Below, one piece after another: positions 53,935-64,000 of a stretch of DNA of 64,000 bases. The notes beneath the pieces were generated by a model. It did not search any database and was not told the DNA's origin. It saw only the letters and a list, made by a program, of their open reading frames with translations. Numbering within the stretch: the stretch's first letter is position 1; each line of letters starts with the position of its first letter. Position numbers and translations under genes: made by a program. The stretch spans positions 440,592-504,591 of the forward strand of contig CAVPBX010000018.1 in the NCBI GenBank assembly GCA_963702305.1, read 5' to 3'. Source of the DNA: PALSA-693 sp963702305 (GTDB lineage: Bacteria; Actinomycetota; Acidimicrobiia; Acidimicrobiales; Palsa-688).

Positions 53935-55464
53935 GTTATCCGATCGGCGCGCCGATGTCTCGGTCGGCAGCACGAAGGGCTGATAGGCGCCGTACCGGCC
54001 GTAGCCGCTGTGCGTGTTGACCTTATTCAGCACCATGCCGACGATGGGCACGTTCGCCTGGGCGAGCTTCTCCGTGGTGCGCTGGAGCTCGGTGCGCCTG
54101 GTCTGGCCCGACGCCACGACGAGCAGCACCCCGTCGGCGTGGGAGGTAAGGATCATGGCGTCGGCGACCGGAAGCACGGGCGGGCTGTCGATCAGGACGA
54201 GGTCGAAGCGCTCCGCTAGCTCGCTGAAGAGGTCGTGCGCGCGGCGGCTGCTGAGCATTTCCGTGGGGTTGGAGACTGCCGACCGGGTGCCGGGCGGCCA
54301 GAGTCCCTCGACGCCGGCTACCGGGGTCAGCGCCTCGTCAAGCGACCGCGTGCCGAGCAGCACCGCGGACAGCTCGGGTGCGTCCGCCCGACGACTGGTC
54401 GGCCCAGGCCGGCGCAGGTCGCAGGAGACCAGCGCGACGCGCTCGCCCGCCTGGGCGAAGACCGCGCCCAGGTTGACCACCGTGGCCGTCTTCCTCCCTA
54501 GCGTGGGGGCTGGTGACCAGGAGCGTCCGCAGGGCGCCGTCCTGCCGGGTGAATTGCAAGGAGGTACGCAGCGACCGGTATGCCTCGGCCGCCGGGAGGT
54601 GGGGTCGCTGACCGCGCTCGTCACCGGGTTCTCGATCTTCTTCCATGAGCGCCACCATTGGCACCGTGGCGAGCACCGGCGCCCCGTTCAGCTGCTCAAG
54701 CGTTTCACTCGTGGTCAGCGTGTCGTCCAGATTGTCCCGCAGGAAAGCCCCGCCTACGCCGAGGACGAGGCCAGCCAGCAGCCCGAGCAGCGCGTCCTGC
54801 GACGGGCTTCGGGGAGCTTGGCGAGGTCGGCGCCAGGGCGGGCGTGACGAACTCAAGCCCGGTACTCGCGGTCGCCCCGGCCACCTGGAGCTGGGCGAGC
54901 TGCCCCTTGAGCACCGCCTGCTGGGTGGAGAGCGCGGACGACCTGCGGGCGAGTCCGGCCTGAGCTGGCGATCTCCTTGCCGATCGCCTGATCTGGCCGT
55001 CAGCTGGTTCTCGGCCGTGGCCAGGTTGCTGAGGGTGGTCGCGGTGGACGAGCCGACGAAGGCCCTGGCGTACGCGTTGGCGATCTGCGCGGCGCGCGCC
55101 GGGTTCGGGCTGACCGCGGTCACCGCGATCACGTTGGTCTGGGCCACCTCGGTGGCCGAGACGCCGCGGGGTGCTGCCGAGTTCCTTCCGGACCATGTTC
55201 TGCACCTGGGCGCTGGTAACGAGCTGCAGTTCGGTCTGCACGTCGGTCGGCGTGAGGATACTGGCCAGAGCCGAGCGTGAGGTTGATGCTCGCCGGTGGC
55301 CTGGACCAGCAGCTGCGCGGTGGCCGAGTATTGCTTGGTGCGGTCAGCGACAAGGCCAGGCTGGCGGCGAGTCCGAGCAGTGAACGAGGCGGCACCCACC
55401 AGCGCCCTTTCCGCAGTACCTGCAGGTAGCCGCGCAGGGTCGGCTCGGCCCCGGGCTCAGCCAT
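53905..55464 (-). CDS. Wzz-type chain-length determinant fused to bacterial tyrosine kinase (frame shifted)
   Basis: Controls chain length and export of extracellular polysaccharide. N-terminal MAEPGAEPTLRGYLQVLRKGRWWV is a Wzz start; pieces NVIAVTAVSPNPARAAQIANAYARAFV and LLGLLAGLVLGVGGAFLRDNLDDTL (second membrane helix) follow. The kinase part has EAYRSLRTSLQFT, a Walker A region LGRKTATVVNLGAVFAQ (probably mis-called), Walker A' VALVSCDLRRPG, and FDLVLIDSPPVLPVADAMIL. The tail has YGRYGAY, a small Tyr cluster for autophosphorylation. Several frame shifts. The stop lies in the AT-rich junction. Confidence 0.85.
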
Positions 55465-55555
55465 CGGATTCCTCCGCGATCAATCGAACTGCGGCGACGC
55501 AGCGGAGCCGTTCAAACAGTACACGAATAATTACTCTAAGTGATTAGATGGCGCG
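55465..55555. promoter_or_regulatory. divergent promoter region of the kinase and phosphatase genes
   Basis: A short, AT-rich gap (CACGAATAATTACTCTAAGTG) separates the leftward Wzz/kinase gene from the rightward phosphatase gene. It contains the second copy of ATTACTCTAAGT (55530-55541). Being the only AT-rich stretch between two divergent genes it most likely holds both promoters. Confidence 0.5.
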
Positions 55556-56130
55556 GTGACCGGCGATACTCGTGCTCTGCACGGCCAACGTTGCCGGTCC
55601 GTCATGGCCCAGGCCCTGCTGTCGGCTCGGCTGGCCGCGCGGGGCGCTCCGGCCGCCGGTGACCTCGGCCGGGCTGCTGGCCGAGGGCAGCCGCCGCCCG
55701 CCGGAGGTCGTCGCGGTCATGGCCGCCCGCGGCATGCGATGTCAGCGGCACCGCAGCCGGCTGGTCACTGCCGGCGGATCTCGCGCGCGCGGACCTGATC
55801 CTCGGGCATGGCCCGGGAGCATGTCAGGCACGCCGCCGTCCTGCTGACGGACAGCCTGGCCGCGGGCGTTCACGCTCAGGGAACTCGTCGGCCGCGGCCG
55901 CGCGGCCGGCGCCGCGGCAGCGGCGAGCAGGTCGGCGAATGGCTCGCCCGGGCGGGGAGCGGGCGGAGCCGCCGCGACCTGCTCGGCAGTAGCACGGCCG
56001 ATGACGTAGCCGATCCGGTCGGCGGACCGCTGCGCGGGTACGAGGACACCGCGGACCTGCTAGGCCGGCTCACCCGGGAACTCGTGGCCTTGTGCTGGCC
56101 ACCCGGGGAAGATGGCCGCAGATGGCACGC
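55556..56130 (+). CDS. low-molecular-weight protein-tyrosine phosphatase (frame shifted, end uncertain)
   Basis: Likely dephosphorylates the adjacent tyrosine kinase. The phosphatase loop is encoded as LCTANV followed, after adding one T in the AACGTTGCC run near 55582, by CRSVMAQALL: C-x5-R-S. Downstream are SAGLLAEGSRRPPEVVAVMAARGM, RSRLVT, RADLILGMAREHVRHAAVLL, LRELVGR and DVADPVGG with the catalytic Asp-Pro, then LLGRLTRELVAL. Start at GTG 55556 and the end near 56130 are approximate because of several indels. Confidence 0.8.
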
Positions 56131-56249
56131 GCCGCTCCGGTCGGCCACCTGGAGCGGCGATGGGCGCTACCTGCCCCGGCGCCCCTGCGGGACTCCCGTC
56201 GCGCATTCCGCGAGCCGCCGGCGCAGGTTGTCTCGCTCGCCGTCCGCGG

Positions 56250-57843
56250 TCAGCGGGAAAGCTGCCCCGGGTCAAGCGGGTGGACCTTGGCGTGCCGGAT
56301 CAGCGGATGGCGCGGCCGGTAGTCCACCTCGTCGACCCCGAGCAGGTCCTCGGCCAGCTTCTCGCCGGGCCGCAGCCCGGTGTAGACGATGTCGACCGGG
56401 CGGGCGGACTGCGCGGAGAGCCGCCTGGCGATGTCGGCGATCCGCACCGGCTCGCCCATGTCAAGGATCAGCACCTCGCCGCTGCCGCCGATGACCGCCG
56501 CCTGCAGCACGAGCTGCACCGCCTCGTCCACCGTCATGAAGTAGCGGGTCACCTCCGGGTGCGTCACCGTCAGCGGGCCGCCCGCCGTCACCTGCGCGGA
56601 CAGCGCGCTCAGGACCGAGCCGCGGCTGCCGAGGACATTGCCGAACCGGACGCTCAGGTAGCTGCCGTCGGCGTGGCCGGCCATGTGCGCGGTGAGCCGC
56701 TCCGCGATCCGCTTGGAGTAGCCGAGCACGCTCACCGGGTCCGCGGCCTTGTCGGTCGAGATGTTCACGAACGACTCCGCGCCGCAGGCGGCGGCGGCCT
56801 CGAGCACCGTCTGGGTGCCGAGGACGTTGCTCTGCACCGCCTCGGCCGGGTAGCGCTCCAGCAGCGGCAGGTGCTTGAGCGCCGCCGCGTGGAAGACGAT
56901 CTGCGGGCGGAACCGCTCGAACACCTCGCGATCGCGGCGCGGGTCCCGGATATCGGCCAGCAGGGTCTCGTCGGAGTCGAGCAGGGCCCGCCCGTGCAGC
57001 GTGAGCTGGACTGCGTGCAGGGCCGACTCGTCGCGGTCCAGCATGATCAGCTCGGCCGGGCGCGAACTGGTGCAGCTGGCGGCACAGCTCCGAGCCGATG
57101 GAGCCGCCCGCCCCGGTAACGAGGATGCGCTTGCCGGTGAAGTGCCCGCGCGATCGCCGCGACGTCGGTCCTGGACCGGCCGGCGGCCGAGCAGGTCGCT
57201 GATCCGCGGGTCGCGGACGCCCTCGATCCGCGCGCCGCCGCTGATCAGCTCGGTGACCGTCGGCACCACCTTGGGCATGAGCCCGCACAGCTCCGCCCGC
57301 GCCGTCAGGTCGCGGATCGCGGTCCCGCTGGCCCGGGCGATCGCGATCACCAGCACCGTGGCCCCGGTGGCGGCGGCCACCTCGGCCATCCTCGTCCGGT
57401 CACCGACGCACCGGGATCCCGTGCACGCGCAGCCGCCGCTTGTCCGGGTCATCGTCGAGGATCGCGACCGGCCGGTACGCGGCGCCCGGCTCGCCAAGCA
57501 GGCGGTGATCAGCGCGGTGCCCGCGTCACCGGCCCCGAACACGATGACCTTGACGCCAGCCCCCGTCGCCGGCTTGCTGCGCCGCTGCCGCGCGGCGTAC
57601 AGCACGGACAGCAGGCAGATCGCCAGCACCACGCCGACGAGCCGAAGCGTCCCGATGTCGTTCCCGGGTACGTCCGCGGTGATCCATGCGGCGTAGCACA
57701 GCCCCGACACCCACACGATCGCGTCGTTGCCCGCCTCGCCGCCGCCCGGCGAACCGTTTCGCGTCGGCGACGCGCAAGTTCATGGTTGACGCGTATCCCG
57801 GCGTGCAGAATGCCGGAACGGTCTCCGCCACCTCCGTGCTCAC
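56250..57843 (-). CDS. nucleoside-diphosphate-sugar 4,6-dehydratase, CapD/FlaA1/PglF family (frame shifted)
   Basis: Membrane-anchored SDR enzyme, typically UDP-GlcNAc 4,6-dehydratase, feeding modified sugars into polysaccharide. After two hydrophobic segments (WVSGLCYAAWITAD, LVGVVLAICLLSVLYAA) there is a first Rossmann unit (VIVFGAGDAGTALI), then VTGAGGSIGSELCRQ (seen in a second frame), ELIMLDRDESALH, FHAAALKHLPLLERYPAEAVQSNVLGT, the SxnYxxxK-type STDKAADPVSVLGYSKR, VRFGNVLGSRGSV and RPGEKLAEDLL. Only two membrane helices are clear where four are usual. Shifts near 57140, 57410 and 57500 and near 57740. Confidence 0.88.
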
Positions 57844-57993
57844 CAATCCCCCTCTTCGACGTCACCGCGACGCCGCGTGACCCCGATAGCCACGCTGCGA
57901 ATCATGCCCCGGCGCGTGATATTACACTGTGTAGTCGTCTGACGACGTGCAGTATCCGAAAACTGGCCGATGCCGGGGGGAGCGGAAGGGCCG

Positions 57994-58209
57994 ATGCGCG
58001 AAGTGCGGCGAAACCTCCGACATTCACCAGGGTCCGGGCGCGGCCTCCGGATCACGCTGCTGTCGCTTGCCGTGGCGATCCCACTGCTCGGCGCGGCGGC
58101 GGCGGGCGCCTATGGTTATGCCGCAATTTCTGGATTATCAATTATGTTCGGCGCGGCTGGCCGCCGCCACGTCACAACGCGCTTATTTCGATCATCTCGG
58201 CCTGGCTGA
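57994..58209 (+). CDS. short membrane-anchored protein of unknown function, possibly truncated
   Basis: From ATG 57994 a basic start (MREVRRNLRHSPGSGRG) leads into one hydrophobic helix LRITLLSLAVAIPLLGAAAAGAYGYAAI and then loses recognisable character before a stop at 58209. A purine-rich GGAAGG lies upstream. It looks like the N-terminus of a membrane-anchored protein (for instance an LCP/LytR-type protein) whose remainder is absent or frame shifted. The 57844-57993 gap before it includes a modestly AT-rich promoter-like stretch. Confidence 0.35.
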   Translation: MREVRRNLRHSPGSGRGLRITLLSLAVAIPLLGAAAAGAYGYAAISGLSIMFGAAGRRHVTTRLFRSSRPG

Positions 58210-58236
58210 GCCCGGTCATCGCTATAGTCTGGGCGA

Positions 58237-58771
58237 ATGTCACACAGCCAACGAGAACCTATTCCCGCAGCAGTCTATTTCGCCTCAGTTCCGCGGGAAA
58301 CGATGACGGCGCAGGCGCGCTCTTCCGCGACGGGAGAGGCAATATTCTGCTAGTTGACCCGGTCTACCGCGATACCTGGGATTTGCCGGGCGGGGTGATC
58401 GACGCGGACGAGTCGCCGAATGCCGCCTGCAGGGCGCGAGGTCGCCGAGGAAATCGGGCTTGCCTCGCAGGCCGGGCGGCTGCTCGTGGTGGACTGGGTC
58501 CCCGCGCAGCCGAAATGTCCTGAGGAACTAGTACTTATCTACGACGGCGGGGTCCTCGGCGCCGCCGCCATCGCGGCCATCACCGTGGCCGACGCCGAAC
58601 TCGCAGGCTTCGCCTTCTTCGCGCCAGGCCAGGTCGGCGGGCGGGTGCGCCCCGGTCGTGGGGCGCCGGATTCGGGCCTGCCTGCAAGCCCTGGCGACCG
58701 GGAGGACGGCGGAACTGGAGGACGGCGATGCTATCGGTCACCGGGCCGTTTCCAAGCCAGCCGTACCGTAG
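58237..58771 (+). CDS. NUDIX hydrolase (frame shifted)
   Basis: Hydrolyses a nucleoside diphosphate linked to another group. Reading across three frames gives ALFRDGRGNILLVDPVYRDTWDLPGGVIDADESPNAACR then EVAEEIGLASQAGRLLVVDWVP, so that the NUDIX box G-x5-E-x7-R-E-x2-E-E-x-G is complete. The tail RRIRACLQALATGRTAELEDG ends at a TAG at 58769-58771. ATG at 58237 gives MSHSQREPIPAAVYFASVP. Overlaps the convergent UDP-glucose dehydrogenase gene by about 34 bases. Substrate unknown. Confidence 0.8.
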
Positions 58772-60107
58772 CCGAACGGCGACTCGCGGCGCGCGGTAGT
58801 CCCAGCCGGCATCGCGCCAGAGGGCCGGGGCGAGCGCGTTGCGCCCGTCGATGATGTTGCGCCGCGCCACGACTTCGCCGAGGGCGTCCGGGCTGAGCGC
58901 GATGAATTCCGCCCATTCGGTGAGCATCAGGACCACCTCGGCGTCCCTGGCGGCGTCGAACGTGGTCGTGGCGTACCGGAAGTCCGGGCACACCCGCTGG
59001 GCGTTGCCGAGCGCCTGCGGGTCGTAGATCGTCACCCGCGCCCCCATGCCCTGCAGGATCTGCGCCACGTCAAGCGCGGGCGAGTCGCGGACGTCGTCGG
59101 AACCCGGCTTGAACCCCACCCAGCACGCACACCGGCACATCGCTCAGGTCCGGCCGTTTCCAGGGTCAGATCCACCACCCGTGCGCGGCGGCGCAGGTTG
59201 ATGGCGTCGACCTCACGCAGGAAACTGAGCGCCTGGCCGAAGCCGAGCTGCTCGGCCCGGGCGGCGAAGACGCGGATGTCCTTGGGCAGGCACCCGCCGC
59301 CGAAGCCGAGTCCGGACCGCAGGAAGGCCTTGCCGATGCGCGGGTCCGCGCCCAGTATCCCGGACAGCATCCGGATGTCCCACCCCAGCCGCCTCGCAGA
59401 CCTCCGCCACCGCGTTGATGAAGGAGACTCTTGGTCGCGAGGGAATGCGTTGGCCGAGACCTTCGCCAGCTCAGCGGTCTCCAGGCTGGTCACGAAGAAG
59501 GCTGACCCCGCGGGCGACGGGCTCGGCATAGATCCGCCGCAAGATCTCCCCGGTCACTCCGAGGAACGCCGCGACAGCCCGGCCTGCCGCAGGGTATCGG
59601 CCGCGCGTGCTTCCGCGGAACTCCGGGAACAGGCGAGCTCGGCGTCGGGCATATCTGCGCCAGTTCACCCGCCAGCGCGCGCGCGGTGCCCACCGGCACG
59701 GTCGATTTGCCCACCACTAGGCACGGCCGGGTGAGCGACGGCGCACAGCTGGTTCAGGCAGCCGCGCGCCTGCAGACCGGTCCGCCTGATCGCTGCCGGG
59801 CAGCTGTGGCGTCCCGGTGCAGATGAAGTGGACGTCGCCAAACTCCGCGACCTGCGTGGAATGAGGTTGTGAATCTAGCAGGCCGTTGCCCGCAGGCCTC
59901 GAGGAGTTCCTGCCAGCCCCCGGCTCGTGGATGGCGAGATGCCCGGCCTTGAGCTGCTCGATCTTGACGGCGTTGGTGTCGGGCGAGCGCCTCGAACCCG
60001 ATGCTCACGCCATGCAGGCGGCGTGGGTGACGCCCAGGTAGCCAGCGCCGAGCACCGTGAGCCGCGGCTGAGCGCCCCAGTAATGATGCGGACACCCCGT
60101 TCCGCAT
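58738..60107 (-). CDS. UDP-glucose 6-dehydrogenase-like nucleotide-sugar dehydrogenase (many frame shifts)
   Basis: Four-electron oxidation of UDP-glucose (or GDP-mannose) to the uronic acid. Fragments in order: LTVLGAGYLGVTHAACMA (NAD-binding start), VHFICTGTPQLPG, VVGKSTVPVGTA, TAELAKVSANAF, GWDIRMLSGILGADPRIG, FLRSGLGFGGGCLPKDIR with the catalytic Cys, then GVGFKPGSDDVRDSPALDVAQIL and LTEWAEF and NIIDGRNAL. At least six shifts. The start near 60107 is uncertain; the end TGA at 58738-58740 follows ESPFGYGTAGLETAR. Confidence 0.85.
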
Positions 60108-60245
60108 TGCCGCACGGCCACCGGAAAATGGGATGTGATTTCTCCTCCTGATGTGAATTGCATTGCGATACCTTACCAGGACGACGATCGTACCGCTCAG
60201 GACCTACTAATCGTGTCGCAGATTAATCCGTGGGCCCGCCCGCAA

Positions 60246-61167
60246 TCAGCCGAAGCCGCACGCGGCCTTACCGAAGGCGGCGAGTGCTTGCGCGTTCCCG
60301 TTCAGGCTCCAGTTCATATATCCGTTGGCGTCGAAATAAACGACCCGAGCACCCGGGCAGAGCGTCGCCCCGGCCAGCCTTAGGGATCGAGACGCGTGCC
60401 TGCGGCCGGGGCGATACCGGTCTCGGGGATGAAAACGGGGCGTCGGTGAAATGGCGGATAACCGAGATGGTGTGGCCGAAGACCGTCCGGAAGCTCTCAC
60501 CATGGTAGTAGTAGTGGCCGTCGATCCACAGCCCGGTCGACGTACAACGCGCCCGGGCCACCATGGGCTTCGGTCGAGCGATGCCTGGCCAGGCCCGCCC
60601 GCCAGCGAGTTGATCGTCCACAGCCAGGTCACGTTGAAAACTCCCCAGGTCAGGAACACGTTCGCGATGTGCCGCCAGGCGGCCACAAAGTCAGCCGGAG
60701 AGGTTTTCCCTTCTACCCGACGAGTATCAGTCGCCCGTTCATCTCGTGGCCGAAGCTGATTATCACCGGGTGGCCGAAGTTGTGCAGTGCCTCCGCGAAC
60801 GACCCGAGGTAGCCGTGGCGCTGGCTACGGGCGATCGCGGCCAGACTGATCCCCTCGGGATCGATCTGCACCAGTGGCACCGCGCCGCACGCGATGACCT
60901 CCTCGGCGAAATGCGCCTGGAACGGCTCCATCCATCCGCTGTAGTACACCGGCCACGTTGGCCAGGTACCCGTCTCTGGAGCCAAAGGCGAGAAGCACAG
61001 CGTGGTGGCGGGCATGCCCGTACGCATCGACGCCAGAGAACCGGTGATGTAGGCGGCGGGGGATCGGCCGGCTCGGCCAGCTTCTGGGCGTGCAGGCCGA
61101 ACGCGACGACGGCGATCGCGGCCACGACGACCACGACACTGCCAAGCCGGCGAAGCAATCGGATCAT
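60246..61167 (-). CDS. GH26-like glycoside hydrolase, membrane-anchored (frame shifted)
   Basis: Likely cuts a mannan- or glucan-type polymer outside the cell. ATG at 61165-61167 opens MIRLLRRLGSVVVVVAAIAVVAFGLHAQ, a signal/anchor helix. Then YSGWMEPFQAHFAEEVIACGAVPLVQIDPEG, HGYLGSFAEALHNFGHPVIISFGHEMNG (GH26-type catalytic acid Glu in HEMNG), FVAAWRHIANVFLTWGVFNVTWLW, and IDGHYYYHGESFRTVFG near the nucleophile region. Shifts break it at about 60720, 60560 and elsewhere. Placed two bases after the GT2 stop, so translationally coupled to the synthase. Confidence 0.78.
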
Positions 61168-61168
61168 G

Positions 61169-62739
61169 TCAGGCCCCTTCAAGCAGCTCGTAGTTGCGGC
61201 GTGAGAACGGCGCATGGTGGTGATGGCCAGGGTCCTCAGCCCGATGGCCAGCAGCACGACGAGGTTCATGCGTCGTTCGCGGTGCGCCAGAAGGCCAGCA
61301 GCACCCACGCCGCGCTGGTGCGTGCCGTTCCACAGGGCGATCCCGGTCCAGATGCGGCGCGCCTGGACTTGCGCGCGAGCCGCCGGTGGGCTGCCAGCCC
61401 ATGGGGCGCCTGCGCAGCAGATCCCATATCGCGAACGAGTGTGACCATCCGTAGAGGAGTTTGGCCATCAGCGCGGCGAGGCCCGAACCGGCAGTGATGC
61501 CAAGCGGGGAAGACGATCATGTTGTAGAGGAAGGCCGGGAGGATGAACGATGTAGTTGATCAGCCGCACCTGCTCGGGCAGGAACACCAGCATCGTGAGC
61601 GGGATCATCGGCGCGGCGAACGTGAACAGCGCCGTGTGGCACGTAGTAGCAGAACCCGGACAGGTAGCAGCAGCGGGTGCGCCACCGCATCCTGGTCGTG
61701 CCCAGAATTTCCGCGAGCTGAGCAGGGACATGGAACCCGCGCACCACCGGTACTGCTGGGTAAGGAAGGAGTCCGGGTCGGGCGGGCACATGCCCGTCGC
61801 CAGCGGGACCGGGATGTAGCGCAGCCCCCACCCGGCGCGGCGTAGGTCGAACCCGGTGTGCACGTCCTCGGAGTGCTCGATCAGCGTCGTTCCGCCGTTC
61901 GTCGCCAGCGCCTCGACGGCGGTAGATCGCGCAGGAGCCGACGCAGATCGCGCCGTCGTGGCGGTCCCTGGAAACCTGCGTCAGCCGGTAGAAGAGCTCC
62001 TGCACCGCCCCGGCACCGCGCTCCATCCACGACATGCGGGCCGACGTGCGGAAGTACTGCGGGGACTGGAGATGCCGAGCTTGGAGTCCGCGGCAAGGTA
62101 GGGGAGCATCTCGGCGGGCAGGTCGGCGCGCGGGCGCGAAGTCCGCGTCGAGGATGAGGATGAACTCGCCCGATGACTGGCTGAAACCGTACCGGAGGTT
62201 CCCGGCCTTCTTCATCCAGCCGCGGTCCGGCCGGACGATGTACGTCAGGCCGAGGGTCTCGGCCAGGTCACGCGCGTGCGCACTGTCGGCCGTCATCGAG
62301 CACGTAGGCGGTGCCCACACCGGGGTAGGCCCGAGCAGCTCGGCGACATGCGCCCAGGTATTGCGCAGGACCTCGATCGGCTCGCCGCACACCGGCAGGA
62401 ACACGTCAAGCGGTGGATACTGCCACGGCTGCCAGCGACCACAGGCGGCTGGTGTTCGGCCATGGTCGAAGCCCCTGGTCCCGAGGTTCACGCACAGGGA
62501 AATGAGGTAGTAGGCGACGGTGAACGCGATGAGCGGCGCGAACAGCCAGCAGCGCCGGCGACCGAAGCGATGGAAGTGGATCTGGCTTATCAGCAGCGCG
62601 CCGAAGCTGGCGATGAGACGTCCGGATGATCAGGGCCGCGTTCCGGTCGGCGTAGCTGGCTTGTCTGCGTCCGAGGGTGCGGTCGGCAGCAGCGGGGCCG
62701 GCTCCGTTCCAGGGCCTGGTACTTCGTGGTGGCGGTCAT
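61169..62739 (-). CDS. cellulose-synthase-like family 2 glycosyltransferase, multi-pass (frame shifted)
   Basis: Processive polymer synthase of the BcsA/HAS type. ATG at 62737-62739 gives MTATTKYQALE; membrane helices near CWLFAPLIAFTVAYYLISL; catalytic core with FLPVCGEPIEVLRNTWAHV, RPDRGWMKKAGNLRYGF, the D-x-D LILDADF, a second Asp region SEDVHTGFDLRRAGW and QQYRWCAGSM (Q-x-x-R-W). C-terminal helices (LFTFAAPMIPLTMLVFLP) and LVVLLAIGLR follow. The end is TGA 61169-61171 after FSRRNYELLEGA. Multiple shifts. Confidence 0.85.
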
Positions 62740-64000
62740 CGGGGGCCCCGTCCTCGCCGCATACCGTGTACTGGCCGACACCTTCTTGATAGAGGTAGGG
62801 AAGCTCGGCCACGACGTGGTAGCCGCCGTAGCGACGGATATCGGCCGTGATCCGGTGGTCGATGGCGGCGGTGTCTCCGAAGTTCAGCGCTATGAGCGCG
62901 AAGTAGTGGTCCTGATCGCCCCGTCATAAGCGGCCAGGCCGGTGACATCCTGAGTGCCGACGGCGGTCACCCCGGCCGTCTTCCCCTTGTAGCTGAAGTA
63001 CCAGGTGTTCAGCCATGACTGCCACAAGACCCTGATTCCTCAGGTAGTAGCCGAAGACGTCGTAATCCTCAACCAGATAGCGACGGGGTACTCGCGAGCC
63101 AGTGGGCTCATCATGGCCGTCATCTGCGCGGAGTTCGGCGCCAGCCCTGCATGAATCCCATCGCCTGCCGGGCCCGGTCAGCCAGCCGGGAGGGGCGGCA
63201 TGCGGCTAGCACGGGAACAGTGGTGGCGCCGCGGACCCGAGCTGGCCAACTTGGTGCGGGACAGGAACGCCACCGCATAGCCGGCCGCGATGGCGGCGAA
63301 CCAGGCACCGTAATCCACCTGCTTGGCCAGCGACACGGTGGTGTGGATGCGGGCCTGCTGCAACGGCACCAACAGGCCGGCGGAGGCCAGCACGAACACC
63401 AGCCACGTTGAGGCCCGGGTGCGGCGGCGGGACAGGGCGGCCAAGGCGACGCCGGCCAGCGCCATCACGCACGGGATCGACACCCACTCTGCCGCGTCTG
63501 ACAGGACGAGCAACGCCGGCGTGGTGCCGGGGGTGCGGGAGGTCGTCGTGTACTGGATGCCATCCAGGTACCACGAGCCGCCCAGTGCCAGCAGGCAAGC
63601 CGCGAGGGCGATGGTGCACGCGATTATGCAGCCGAACCGTCCGGCGGCCGCCTTCATCCCTCGCTTGTCCGCGATGACGAGGGCACCAAGCGCGGCGACG
63701 GACGGGTCGAAAACAGCCGTGGCGTACTTGGTGGCGTTCGCGAGCACCAGCGCGATGATCCCGGCCATCAGGAGCACGGAGGAGTCGTCCTGGTCCCTGG
63801 GCGCGGATCAGGCACCACGCGGCAACCGTCATCAGGAACAGCGCCATGGCATCGTAGGTGGCGAATGCCCCGAGGTATTCAGTCGGCCCGAGCAGCGCGA
63901 ACAGCACCGTGGCGGTCAAGGCCGCCCGGCAGCCGTACAACCGTCATCATTGCCCACAACGGTCACACCCGCATCGGTGCGACGACAGCAGCACCAGCAA
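62736..64000 (-). CDS. GT39-like membrane glycosyltransferase (start cut by right edge; frame shifted)
   Basis: Many-helix enzyme resembling dolichyl-phosphate-mannose/ArnT-type GT-C transferases. Seen from the right: ALLGPTEYLGAFATYDAMALFLMTVAAWCLIRAQGP, GIIALVLANATKYATAVFDP, GCIIACTIALAACLLALGGSW, WVSIPCVMALAGVALAAL, WLVFVLASAGLLVPLQQARIHTTVSLAKQVDYGAWFAAIAAGYAVAFL, then the C-terminal VLWQSWLNTWYFSYKGKTAG and YHVVAELPYLYQEGVGQYTVCG. The corrected stop overlaps the ATG of the GT2 gene. Upstream part is outside the window. Confidence 0.7.

Noticed and set aside
53905..55541. Transposon with 12-base target-site duplication
   Set aside because: The bracketed segment encodes a Wzz/tyrosine kinase, not a transposase, and has no terminal inverted repeats at the ATTACTCTAAGT copies. 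Kept only as an unusual repeat.

Overview
The window is a high-GC actinobacterial chromosome segment. The gene order disA-radA-(LppM-like)-clpC and then tilS-hpt-ftsH-folE-folP-folB-folK-panC-panD-coaX-lysS is the order known from Mycobacterium and Streptomyces. The additional SigR/RsrA-type sigma pair and an F420-type (Ddn-like) nitroreductase family protein also fit Actinobacteria. The insertion of nadB/nadC, the steroid/aromatic-type genes and overall flavour suggest a deep-branching lineage such as Acidimicrobiia, but that is inference. No rRNA, tRNA, CRISPR array or insertion sequence was recognised.

Region 1 (1-6.8 kb): disA (cut by the left edge), radA, an LppM-like lipoprotein and clpC on the minus strand, with a trans-polyprenyl diphosphate synthase divergent from clpC. 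Region 2 (7.0-21.2 kb): one very tight minus-strand operon making cofactors and housekeeping proteins: DUF2342 metalloprotease, tilS, hpt, ftsH, folE, folP, a protein-tyrosine-phosphatase-like protein lacking the catalytic Cys, folB, folK, panC, panD, nadB, nadC, coaX, lysS. Most junctions overlap by 1-4 bases. Region 3 (21.3-25.2 kb): a small Cys/His protein, an RsrA-like anti-sigma factor and its SigR-like ECF sigma factor, gpsA, and a BluB-CobT fusion for the lower ligand of cobamides.

Region 4 (25.4-37.1 kb) is accessory metabolism: a glycerophosphodiester phosphodiesterase, a cytochrome P450, an acyl-CoA ligase, two tandem paralogous MFS transporters, an epoxide hydrolase, a GNAT, a class III CoA-transferase and a two-part membrane protein. 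Region 5 (37.2-40.4 kb): a ferritin-like (VioB/RebD-type) protein, a TMEM175-type channel and an aldo/keto reductase in one operon, preceded by a cluster of short repeats. Region 6 (40.4-49.2 kb): recC-recB-recD. Region 7 (49.3-53.7 kb): an HsaC-like extradiol dioxygenase, a Ddn-like protein, a small membrane protein, a methyltransferase, a mismatch-specific DNA glycosylase and an Ohr/OsmC protein.

Region 8 (53.9-64 kb) is an exopolysaccharide locus: a Wzz/tyrosine-kinase chain-length protein, a low-molecular-weight phosphatase, a nucleotide-sugar 4,6-dehydratase, a NUDIX hydrolase, UDP-glucose dehydrogenase, a GH26-type glycosidase, a cellulose-synthase-like GT2 and a GT39-like membrane glycosyltransferase cut by the right edge. 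It begins at an AT-rich junction.

An important caveat: many clearly essential genes (lysS, coaX, nadB, nadC, ftsH, hpt, tilS) and nearly all genes after 53.9 kb contain reading-frame shifts, often at G or C runs. I read these as assembly or sequencing indels, not as pseudogenes, and annotate each gene across its full span. Exact lengths of those proteins are therefore uncertain.
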